From Lishizhenia tianjinensis (GTDB lineage: Bacteria; Bacteroidota; Bacteroidia; Flavobacteriales_D; Crocinitomicaceae): DNA of 55,805 nt. Below are positions 7,798 to 15,257 of the stretch, one piece after another. The stretch covers positions 1-55,805 of the forward strand of contig CAMDLY010000011.1 of the NCBI GenBank assembly GCA_945902115.1, read 5' to 3'. A program made the translations under genes and the position numbers. Each line of letters starts with the position of its first letter. The stretch's first letter is position 1. Under the pieces are notes generated by a model that was given only the letters and a program-made list of their open reading frames with translations, was not told the origin of the DNA and made no database searches.

Positions 7798-10170
7798 ATG
7801 AAAACCGCAATTTCCCTTTTATTTTTTCTATTGTCGATCTCAGTTTTAGCCCAATCGGCTTGTCAAAATGCTGACTTTGAAGCAGGTTCTTTTATAAATT
7901 GGCAGGGGCAAACAGGAAATTGTTGTGCCATTTCTACCCCAACGAATGGAATTGTAAATGGACAACACACCATAATGACTGGCGCAGGAACAGATCCAAA
8001 TTCTTGTGGAAATGTATCTGTGGTAGCACCAGGAAGTACATATTCTGCACGATTAGGAAATGATGGAAGCAATTACGGGGCAGAGCGACTTCGCTACACG
8101 TTTAGTATTACCCCAGCCAACACGCTGATCATATATAAATACGCGGTAATCCTCGAGGATCCAAGTCACAGCCCTAACGATCAACCAAGATTTGAAGCAA
8201 AATTGTTAAATCAAAATGGAGGCGTGATTCCATGCACTGATTATTATGTGGCTGCCGGACCAGGATCTGGCTTCCAAAATTGTGCAGGTGTACAATATAA
8301 AGATTGGACGACTATTGGCGTGGATGTTTCTGGTTACGTTGGACAAAATGTTACGATTGATTTTGCCACAGGAGACTGTGGGCAAGGTGCACACTTTGGA
8401 TATGCTTATGTGGAAGCTAGCTGTGCGCCATTCTTAATTGATTCACGCTATTGCGAGGTTGAAAATGGCTTAAATCTTGCTGTCTTAACAGCACCTGCTG
8501 GATTTCAAACTTACCAGTGGAGTACTGGCGCAACAGGCAATATAACTACGGTCGTAAATCCACAGGTTGGACAGGTTGTAACATGTCAAATCACATCGGT
8601 TAACGGTTGTATTGCAAACCTCCAAGCCATACTAACGCCATCTGATGCCGTCGCATCTTTTATTCCCGAGTCGGTATGCGCAGGAGATACGGTAAACCTG
8701 TTAAATACCAGTACATTTCAAAACGCCTTTCAAGATAGCATATACTGGAGTTCCTCCGATGGTTTCACCTCTACTGAGTTAGATTTTGAGCATGTTTTTC
8801 CAAATCCGGGCACCTACCAAATTGAACTTTTTGTTGAGTCCGACGCAGGATGCGTAGATTCAATTACTCAAACGATAAATATTTTCGATATACCGTTAGC
8901 GGATATTTCATCGAGCGATGCTTGTGTAGGTCAAAATATAGAATTATCGAGCACATCATCTATAGCGGATAATACCACTTTATCAAATTTTTGGGCCATT
9001 AACGGCCTAAGTTCAACAGGTAATACCGCACCTTTACCCACACTAATAGCCGATACGCTTAGCGTTCAATTGATATCTATATCTACAAATAACTGCAGTG
9101 ACACCGTAGTAGAGAGCTTCATAGTTTACAATAATCCAATTGCAGGTTTCGACTTCATTGAAGTGTGTGCTAACGACCCCATGACTTTTACAGATACATC
9201 CTTGTTATTTTCCAACCAAAATATATTCAGTTGGGTCTATAATTCACAGGAAGTTGGCACGAACTCGTCACTCACCTATACTTTTTCCAATTCGGGAAAT
9301 ACGAATATAGAATTAATCGTAGAAGATATCTATCCAACTATTAGTTGCTCGGATACAGTAACTCAAACATTCCTAGTTCATGGTATCCCTGAAATTCTTT
9401 ATACGGTAGATACCACGCAATGTGAAGACTTGTCTGTATTGTTTAGTTCTAACTCAATTAATCCTACAAATGAGCCCATGACCTACACATGGGAAGTAAA
9501 TGCATCAATTATAGGTGCCAGTGCTGATATCAGTTACACATTCAATGATGACGGTATTTTTCCTGTTACTTTAAGCGTTGTTTCTGACTTCGGATGCTTC
9601 TCAGATAGTGTATTTAATGTGTATATCTACCCTACACCCGATGCACCAATTCTTTCAGTAACCAGTGCAATCTGTCCAGATGATCCGGTAACATTTACAG
9701 CCTTGGCCGAAGACAACAGCACTATTAACTGGTCGGGTCCACTGAATTTTGAAAGTACCGATTTCGTCTTTGATCTGCCAATTTCCTTAGGTGAAATGGG
9801 TTACTACAATGCATTCATAACCTCACAATATGGATGTATTTCTGATACTTCAAATGTATTAGCAACAATTATTAATATTTTCGGCTTCGACGATTTTGTA
9901 TTCCCAAATGTCTTAACCGCCAACAGCGACGGCACCAATGATGAACTCAATCTATTCGAATACTTCAAAACTTGTGAAGAATACACCCTGTATATTTTCA
10001 ACAGATGGGGCAATAAAGTTTTTGAACAAACCTTATACTCCCCTCAATTCAAGGGTGAAACAATTTCTGGAGATATCTTGGAGGAAGGTGTTTATTTCTA
10101 CAAACTCATTGTTAGGGATGCAGAGGAGGATAAATCCGTGAAGCACGGATACATTCACATAGTAAAATAA
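7798..10170 (+). CDS. Large PKD-repeat protein with T9SS type B sorting domain
   Basis: This 790-residue secreted protein has a signal peptide (about 1-18, ending LAQS). The N-terminal domain, about residues 20-215, has a jelly-roll look (ACQNADFEAGSF, then YKDWTTIGVDVSGYVGQ and GHFGYAYVEASC-like cysteine-rich strands) common in Flavobacteriia surface proteins. About five PKD/Ig-like sandwiches follow, several with the ysf-s-G-tY closing motif. The last 90 residues are the gliding-motility-associated C-terminal domain, with FPNVLTANSDGTND near 701 and FNRWGNKVF. It is T9SS cargo, probably surface-attached. It is a single-gene unit, and the convergent gene on the minus strand ends two bases beyond its stop. 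Ligand or enzyme activity is not evident. Confidence 0.85.
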   Translation: MKTAISLLFFLLSISVLAQSACQNADFEAGSFINWQGQTGNCCAISTPTNGIVNGQHTIMTGAGTDPNSCGNVSVVAPGSTYSARLGNDGSNYGAERLRYTFSITPANTLIIYKYAVILEDPSHSPNDQPRFEAKLLNQNGGVIPCTDYYVAAGPGSGFQNCAGVQYKDWTTIGVDVSGYVGQNVTIDFATGDCGQGAHFGYAYVEASCAPFLIDSRYCEVENGLNLAVLTAPAGFQTYQWSTGATGNITTVVNPQVGQVVTCQITSVNGCIANLQAILTPSDAVASFIPESVCAGDTVNLLNTSTFQNAFQDSIYWSSSDGFTSTELDFEHVFPNPGTYQIELFVESDAGCVDSITQTINIFDIPLADISSSDACVGQNIELSSTSSIADNTTLSNFWAINGLSSTGNTAPLPTLIADTLSVQLISISTNNCSDTVVESFIVYNNPIAGFDFIEVCANDPMTFTDTSLLFSNQNIFSWVYNSQEVGTNSSLTYTFSNSGNTNIELIVEDIYPTISCSDTVTQTFLVHGIPEILYTVDTTQCEDLSVLFSSNSINPTNEPMTYTWEVNASIIGASADISYTFNDDGIFPVTLSVVSDFGCFSDSVFNVYIYPTPDAPILSVTSAICPDDPVTFTALAEDNSTINWSGPLNFESTDFVFDLPISLGEMGYYNAFITSQYGCISDTSNVLATIINIFGFDDFVFPNVLTANSDGTNDELNLFEYFKTCEEYTLYIFNRWGNKVFEQTLYSPQFKGETISGDILEEGVYFYKLIVRDAEEDKSVKHGYIHIVK

Positions 10171-10172
10171 TC

Positions 10173-10691
10173 TTACAATGTTTCTTGGAATTCTTTTTTG
10201 ATGAAATCGATAGATACGTCAATCGTCAAATGCTCTAGTTGTGCGAGCACTTCAAATATTTTCATGGAAAGGTCTAATGAGGTGGAACTATCGGTCATCT
10301 GATCTCCTGCGAGATTTATAATCCTTACCACATCCTCGCGTGACTTCTTCATCATGTCCCATGCTGTGGACGAAATAAAGAGTTGCTGAACGACATTATG
10401 ATCATATTCATCTCTAATTGACTTAAGAATTTCCGTTTGAAATACTCGTGCTGGTAGACCGGGTTTATTTAATCGCAGCACTAAACTGTTCGGATGAATT
10501 CTCTCTAGAAAAAGGATAGCTCGCTGGTATGCTTCAAATCGGCTAGGTAAAAAATACTCTTGACGCTGTTTTTTTAATTCTATTTGTAAGTATTTTATTT
10601 CTCTAGCCTCTGCTTTTTTTAAAAATGATTGTACAATCCATACAATACTCAACAAAGCAATAATTAAGACGACGATAATTAGATGATCCAT
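10173..10691 (-). CDS. Membrane-anchored conserved hypothetical (DUF7935-like)
   Basis: This 172-residue protein has one N-terminal membrane helix (about residues 4-24) followed by a charged coiled-coil linker and a soluble helical domain with LPSRFEAYQRAILFLERI and HNVVQQLFIS. I recall this pattern from an uncharacterised Bacteroidota family (DUF7935); the family name is from memory and not checked. There is no catalytic motif. An exact -7 box lies at 10718-10725, and the leader carries a 10-base tandem repeat. It is convergent with the type B cargo gene to its left and divergent from the symporter. Confidence 0.7.
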   Translation of the reverse strand: MDHLIIVVLIIALLSIVWIVQSFLKKAEAREIKYLQIELKKQRQEYFLPSRFEAYQRAILFLERIHPNSLVLRLNKPGLPARVFQTEILKSIRDEYDHNVVQQLFISSTAWDMMKKSREDVVRIINLAGDQMTDSSTSLDLSMKIFEVLAQLEHLTIDVSIDFIKKEFQETL

Positions 10692-10710
10692 TTCTTATGA
10701 TTTCTTATGA
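10691..10710. repeat. 10-base tandem duplication in a leader
   Basis: TTTCTTATGA occurs twice in direct succession, immediately upstream of (and touching) the start codon of the minus-strand gene at 10691. On the transcript it reads as two TCATAAGAAA units directly before AUG. It could be a slippage-prone spacer or a chance duplication. Confidence 0.6.
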
Positions 10711-10717
10711 TTTTTTA

Positions 10718-10725
10718 CAAATATA
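10718..10725 (-). promoter_or_regulatory. -7 promoter element (TATATTTG, minus strand)
   Basis: This is an exact TAnnTTTG match on the minus strand, 26 bases upstream of the ATG at 10691. The leader would hold the tandem repeat at 10691-10710. Confidence 0.5.
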
Positions 10726-10798
10726 AAGTTAAGTGAAAAGATAATGTTACATTTCGGCTTACTTAACACAAAGCTTTTTTAATTTTACCTTAAAGTTA

Positions 10799-12298
10799 AT
10801 GTCACAGTCACTCATTATAACAGTACTTATTGCCTATTTCGGAGTGTTGATACTAATTTCGTATTTGACTTCCAGAAATGCCGATTCAGATACTTTTTTC
10901 ACGGGGAATAGGCAAAGTCCTTGGTACTTAGTGGCATTTGGAATGATTGGAGCTTCTCTCTCAGGAGTAACTTTTATATCCGTACCGGGAAAAGTTATAA
11001 ACGATGGTATGGCTTATTTTCAGGTAGTCTTGGGATATATTCTCGGATATGTAGTTGTTGCGCAAGTATTGATGCCATTATATTACAGGTTAAACGTTAC
11101 CTCAATTTATGAATTCCTAGAACGCAGACTGGGATTGGTAAGCTATAAAACCGGTGCTGCCTTTTTCATACTATCGAGAACGTTAGGTTCAGCAATTCGC
11201 TTGTATTTAGCTACCGTAGTTCTTCAGCTATTTTTATTTGATGACTTGGGAGTGCCCTATAGTATCACTGCGTGCATAACGATATTACTCATATGGATAT
11301 ACACATTCAAAGGAGGCATAAAAACAATTGTGTATACGGATACTTTTCAAACATTCTTTTTATTAAGCGCCGTTATTATTTGCACCATTATCGTAGCACA
11401 GTCCATGAACCTAGATTTATTCAGTTTATGGGAGAAAATAAGCGAAACAAAAACCTCTCAAGGGCATTCTATGACGAGAATTTTTGTGTTGGATGATCCA
11501 AATGCAAAGAATTACTTTTGGAAGCATTTTCTTGGCGGCATGTTCCTAACTATCGCTATGACGGGTCTAGATCAGGATTTGATGCAGAAAAATCTGACTT
11601 GCAAAAATATCAACGATGCGAAAAAAAATATGTATTCTTTCACTGCTATTCTTTTGGTTACGAATTTATTATTCCTGATTTTGGGAGGAGCTTTATACGT
11701 ATTTGCCTTTTCAAAAGGAATTGAGTTACCTCTTAAAACAGACCATACCTTCCCTACCCTCGCATTGAATCATTTCGGAACAGTAGCAGGGATTTTCTTT
11801 TTGCTAGGAATTACAGCTTCGTCCTATGCCTCCGCCGACAGTGCTCTTGCAGCTCTTACGACTGGGTTCTGTATCGATTTTTTAAATTTCAAAAAACGTG
11901 AAGAAGCAGATAAAAAGCGACTAATGTTGTATGTGCATATAGGGTTCTCAATACTGTTTTTAGTGATCATTCTTTTAACAAATTGGTATATACAACAACA
12001 TCCAAAAACAGATATTATAGATATCATTCTAACCCTTGCTTCATATACTTATGGCCCACTCATAGGACTATTTGCTTTTGGGATTATGACTAAACAAGTA
12101 ATCAAATTTAATTGGATGGTTCCTATCATTTGCCTCGCAGTGCCCGTATGTTGTTATGCTCTTGATAAAAATTCGAATCTATTCTTCGGAAACTACAAAT
12201 TCGGTTATGAAATGCTAATAATAAATGGAAGTATTACTTTTATTTGTTTGTATTTATCTTCTGTACGCTCAAAAACTGACACCCATGTTACGAATTAA
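10799..12298 (+). CDS. Sodium:solute symporter (SSS family)
   Basis: This is a 499-residue polytopic transporter with about 13 hydrophobic helices and no signal peptide. The N-terminal half has the SSS-like FFTGNRQSPWYLVAFGMIGASLSGVTFISVPG block (unwound TM1 region), and the middle has FKGGIKTIVYTDTFQ, a well-known SSS segment. ITASSYASADSALAALTTGFCIDF, corresponding to the TM8/TM9 sodium-site region, is also present. These carriers couple Na+ entry to uptake of sugars, amino acids, carboxylates or vitamins; the substrate cannot be told here. The 3' end overlaps the GlmU-like gene by 14 bases in another frame, so the two are probably coupled. Confidence 0.92.
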   Translation: MSQSLIITVLIAYFGVLILISYLTSRNADSDTFFTGNRQSPWYLVAFGMIGASLSGVTFISVPGKVINDGMAYFQVVLGYILGYVVVAQVLMPLYYRLNVTSIYEFLERRLGLVSYKTGAAFFILSRTLGSAIRLYLATVVLQLFLFDDLGVPYSITACITILLIWIYTFKGGIKTIVYTDTFQTFFLLSAVIICTIIVAQSMNLDLFSLWEKISETKTSQGHSMTRIFVLDDPNAKNYFWKHFLGGMFLTIAMTGLDQDLMQKNLTCKNINDAKKNMYSFTAILLVTNLLFLILGGALYVFAFSKGIELPLKTDHTFPTLALNHFGTVAGIFFLLGITASSYASADSALAALTTGFCIDFLNFKKREEADKKRLMLYVHIGFSILFLVIILLTNWYIQQHPKTDIIDIILTLASYTYGPLIGLFAFGIMTKQVIKFNWMVPIICLAVPVCCYALDKNSNLFFGNYKFGYEMLIINGSITFICLYLSSVRSKTDTHVTN

Positions 12299-13421
12299 CC
12301 TCAACGATAACGGACAACATTTGATTTTTGCACCCCTTACCTTAACTCGGCCCGTAGGAAGTCTGAGAATCGGAATTATGACCAATGAGGAACGTTGGAA
12401 ATTTCTTTGTCCCGATTGCACTCTTGGATTCACCACAGAGAATTACCTTCAAACCAAGTACCCGTCTCTTAATGACGCCATAGAGGTAAATGCATGTATT
12501 TTACCATCAACTGAGCTAGCGCAGGAAGTCATAAACCTAGCCCAAAATGAAATTCTGCTTTGTAATAACATATGGGTTGCCAAAAGAGGTAACGGAGATA
12601 TCATCAAAAACCTACCACTAGAAGATATTATCCATATTGAAAAGAGATGGGATTTATTCGTAAAAAACGACGAAGCAATTAAACACGATTATAACTTATT
12701 GACGAAAAATAGGGTATCACAAAAACTCAGTGAAAGCAATCGGTTAATTGGTTCAGAAGACAACTTGTTTATAGAAGAAGGAGCGAGTATCGAAGGGGCT
12801 ATCCTAAATACAAATTTCGGTCCTCTGTATGTTGGTAAATATGCAGAAATCATGGAGGGGACTGTGATTCGCGGACCACTCGCCTTGTGCGATCATGCGG
12901 TCCTAAAGTTGAGTACGAAAATCTATGGAGCTACAACGATTGGTCCATATTGCAAAGTAGGTGGAGAAGTAAATAATGTTGTTTTTCAGGCATATTCAAA
13001 TAAAGGTCATGATGGATTTCTTGGTAATTCTGTAGTTGGCGAGTGGTGTAATTTAGGAGCTGATACCAACACATCCAATCTAAAAAACAACTACGGAAAT
13101 GTCAGTGTGTACTGTTACAAATCGACACAAGAAATTGAAACAAATACTCAATTTATGGGTCTGACCATGGGAGATCATTCCAAATGCGGTATAAATACTA
13201 TGTTCAATACAGGAACAGTAGTTGGGGTGTCTTGTAATATTTTTGGTGGGGATTTTCCAGATAAATATATTCAATCCTTTTCTTGGGGCGGTAAGGAGTT
13301 AACAGCATTCAAATTCGATAAAGCCATCGAATATGCTAATAACATGATGAATAGACGCGGACTAAGTTTAAGCAATGAGGAAGTTGAAATACTCGCATTT
13401 ATTCATGCTAGGAATCATTAA
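12285..13421 (+). CDS. GlmU-like putative sugar nucleotidyltransferase/acetyltransferase
   Basis: This 378-residue protein matches the alternative Bacteroidota GlmU type. The N-terminus (MLRINLNDNGQHLIFAPLTLTRPVGSLRIG) resembles a short, divergent nucleotidyltransferase region. From about residue 165 there is a left-handed beta-helix with hexapeptide turns (IEEGASIEGAILN, GPLYVGKYAEIMEGTVIRGP, IYGATTIGPYCKVGGEV, NSVVGEWCNLGADTNTSNLKNNYG). It probably makes UDP-GlcNAc for the cell wall, acting after GlmM (31750-33135 here). The start at 12285 is preferred over an upstream in-frame codon at 12225 because it fits the family's N-terminus. It overlaps the symporter stop by 14 bases and the convergent FHA gene by four. 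Confidence 0.82.
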   Translation: MLRINLNDNGQHLIFAPLTLTRPVGSLRIGIMTNEERWKFLCPDCTLGFTTENYLQTKYPSLNDAIEVNACILPSTELAQEVINLAQNEILLCNNIWVAKRGNGDIIKNLPLEDIIHIEKRWDLFVKNDEAIKHDYNLLTKNRVSQKLSESNRLIGSEDNLFIEEGASIEGAILNTNFGPLYVGKYAEIMEGTVIRGPLALCDHAVLKLSTKIYGATTIGPYCKVGGEVNNVVFQAYSNKGHDGFLGNSVVGEWCNLGADTNTSNLKNNYGNVSVYCYKSTQEIETNTQFMGLTMGDHSKCGINTMFNTGTVVGVSCNIFGGDFPDKYIQSFSWGGKELTAFKFDKAIEYANNMMNRRGLSLSNEEVEILAFIHARNH

Positions 13422-13900
13422 CCTATATAAAATCGGATAGCCAAAACCATCAAAACAATTCCGATGTATATTGCGAAAACATCCCAATATCTTTTGACAT
13501 AAGAACCTAAGGAACTTGAATTTTTGTTTCCACCGGATGTAGAGGGTTTTTCAGGTTCAAAACTAGACTTATTCGATTTATTTTGATCATTCAAAGGAAA
13601 AGGCTTAGAAGATATTGGCGTGATTGGGGTAACTGGTGATTTTTTAGGCATAACCCTTTGCCAATCGATGAGAATGTTTTCTGCAATTTTCAAGATATCT
13701 CCATCTTTCAGCAAAGCGGGTTCATAAACTCTCTTGCCATTAACAAAGGATCCATTCATTGACGAAAGATCAGTGAGAAAGACATTTCCTTCAGCATCAA
13801 CAAACAACTCAGCATGATACTTATTTACTGTTTGATGAGCACAAACAATGTGGTTGTCTTCTGCTCGCCCAATTTTTATTACCTTGCCTTTGATTGCCAT
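13418..13900 (-). CDS. FHA domain protein with C-terminal membrane anchor
   Basis: This is a 160-residue protein. Residues 1-80 form a forkhead-associated domain: KIGRAEDNHIVC, then HAELFVDAEGNVFLTDLSSMNGSFVNGKR, including the Arg, His and Ser-x-Asn-Gly phosphothreonine-binding signature. A proline/serine-rich linker follows, and one hydrophobic helix closes the protein (about 140-158). This would place the FHA domain in the cytoplasm, tail-anchored to the inner membrane, where it would read Thr phosphorylation. No Ser/Thr kinase is seen in the window. It is convergent with the GlmU-like gene with stops overlapping by four bases. A partner is unknown. Confidence 0.88.
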   Translation of the reverse strand: MAIKGKVIKIGRAEDNHIVCAHQTVNKYHAELFVDAEGNVFLTDLSSMNGSFVNGKRVYEPALLKDGDILKIAENILIDWQRVMPKKSPVTPITPISSKPFPLNDQNKSNKSSFEPEKPSTSGGNKNSSSLGSYVKRYWDVFAIYIGIVLMVLAIRFYIG

Positions 13901-13941
13901 TTTACGCTATAAAGCTAAGAAAAATTCCTTTTGTCCTCAAG

Positions 13942-14781
13942 CTATTGATTGTTATTATATTTTGTTAATTCTGGCCTAAATTCAAAGTGCATAGTATCAT
14001 AATGCACCCATTTCCCTCCCCAAATGAAACCGTATTTTTCAAATATTTCGACAATTTCAAGTGGTATTGAATTTCGATAGCTTAATTTTTTAGTTTCGTC
14101 GATGCACGAACAATCCCATTGCCAATAATTTGAATGAGAACTATTGATGTCTATGGTCATGCCGAAAGAATGAGCACTCAATCGCGATGTGCCAGAGATT
14201 TTACGCCAATTAAAGGTGCCTCCAACAGCGGTTAAATACTTTTTCCATTCCGGGTGTTTATCTAATGCTAAGGAAACTTTCTTCAAGGAGTCAGCAACAC
14301 CACATTTTTTTGTGACTTGAATCCGCTGATTCACAAACGATGGACACCATACAATCGATACTAGATTCTTTTGTACTTCCGCAGAGGATGAACCATAAAT
14401 ACGTTTAAAAAAATCTTCATTACGAATTCTCCCCGCATCAGTATTTAAGGAATTGTCGTTTGATAAATTATATAGATAATGATATTGGTCTTCAATGTCA
14501 GGATACTCTAATAACCCTTCAATATTCTTTTCTTTGTTATCATTATAGATAATTGATTTACCATCCTTGAAAAATATACGGTTTTCTTTTATTGTATCAA
14601 TATCCTTATAAAAGTGCATCAGAAGTTTCACTTTCAAATCTTGGGAATAAGTATTTTTAAGATCCGTCGATTCTGTTACTGCTGATGGGCTTACAATATC
14701 ACTCTTTTGCTGCCCTGAACAAGAGGGAATGGAAAACAGTAATAGCCATAAAAACAATAAAAAAGATGGTCTTATTCGCAA
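13942..14781 (-). CDS. M15 family D-Ala-D-Ala carboxypeptidase-like lipoprotein
   Basis: M15 (VanY/endolysin-like) zinc peptidases trim D-Ala ends or cleave peptidoglycan peptides. The 279-residue protein has a lipoprotein signal (hydrophobic run, then SIPSC with Cys21). The zinc ligands are all present: His204 and Asp211 in SAHSFGMTID, and His265 in MHFEF; the WVHYDTMHFEF block is typical of M15. It is therefore probably active in the periplasm. The start is TTG at 14781, the only one that keeps the signal peptide, and overlaps the upstream gene's end by 10 bases. It probably forms an operon with the secreted protein at 14772-15212. Confidence 0.88.
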   Translation of the reverse strand: MRIRPSFLLFLWLLLFSIPSCSGQQKSDIVSPSAVTESTDLKNTYSQDLKVKLLMHFYKDIDTIKENRIFFKDGKSIIYNDNKEKNIEGLLEYPDIEDQYHYLYNLSNDNSLNTDAGRIRNEDFFKRIYGSSSAEVQKNLVSIVWCPSFVNQRIQVTKKCGVADSLKKVSLALDKHPEWKKYLTAVGGTFNWRKISGTSRLSAHSFGMTIDINSSHSNYWQWDCSCIDETKKLSYRNSIPLEIVEIFEKYGFIWGGKWVHYDTMHFEFRPELTKYNNNQ

Positions 14782-15212
14782 TGTGAGCTGTAAGCTGTTT
14801 CAGTGAATATTCTTGGATTGGCATTAGGATACCGCTTACCGATACAATGATACCAAACATCTGTTGAAAAAGCACCACTATCCAAAATTTTCCAAACTCC
14901 TTTGGCATTTTTAACAAACAAGGCCTGCACACCGCAACAGTCATAACCATCGTCAGGCATTCGAAGTTCTTTTCCACTTATTTTGGATTGAGCCGTGGCT
15001 TCTAACCAAGCGTAATTTCCGCTTACTAAAAAATGATTAACGACGAATACAACATCTTGGTTTATCTCTTTTTTTACAGAAGTTCTCAAAAGATCGAGCA
15101 TTGCAGTTCGGCTTACTGAATTGGTGCTAGACTTCTTTTTAAAATCTGTTACCGACTGACCTTTGATAGATAGGATAAAAAGGAATGAACCTAGAATTAA
15201 AAAGTAACGCAC
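14772..15212 (-). CDS. Small secreted hypothetical protein
   Basis: This 146-residue protein has a cleavable signal peptide (about 1-19, ending IKGQ). The mature part has a hydrophilic N-terminus and a compact alpha/beta fold with VFVVNHFLVSGNYAWLEATAQ and a cysteine-bearing CCGVQALFVKNAKGVWKILDSG segment. The last looks like an NTF2-type or SnoaL-like fold (KNAKGVWKILDSG resembles the closing beta-strands), but this is only a guess. It starts at GTG (15212). It overlaps the M15 gene by 10 bases, so the two are likely translationally coupled and may act together on the cell wall. An exact -7 box lies at 15227-15234. Confidence 0.72.
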   Translation of the reverse strand: MRYFLILGSFLFILSIKGQSVTDFKKKSSTNSVSRTAMLDLLRTSVKKEINQDVVFVVNHFLVSGNYAWLEATAQSKISGKELRMPDDGYDCCGVQALFVKNAKGVWKILDSGAFSTDVWYHCIGKRYPNANPRIFTETAYSSHCE

Positions 15213-15226
15213 AAGTTGTATTTTAA

Positions 15227-15234
15227 CAAATGTA
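15227..15234 (-). promoter_or_regulatory. -7 promoter element (TACATTTG, minus strand)
   Basis: This is an exact TAnnTTTG match on the minus strand, 14 bases upstream of the GTG start at 15212. No good -33 TTG is visible at the right distance. It would drive the 146-residue secreted protein and the M15 peptidase. Confidence 0.5.
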
Positions 15235-15257
15235 AATAATTAGTCAATTTTAAGAAA

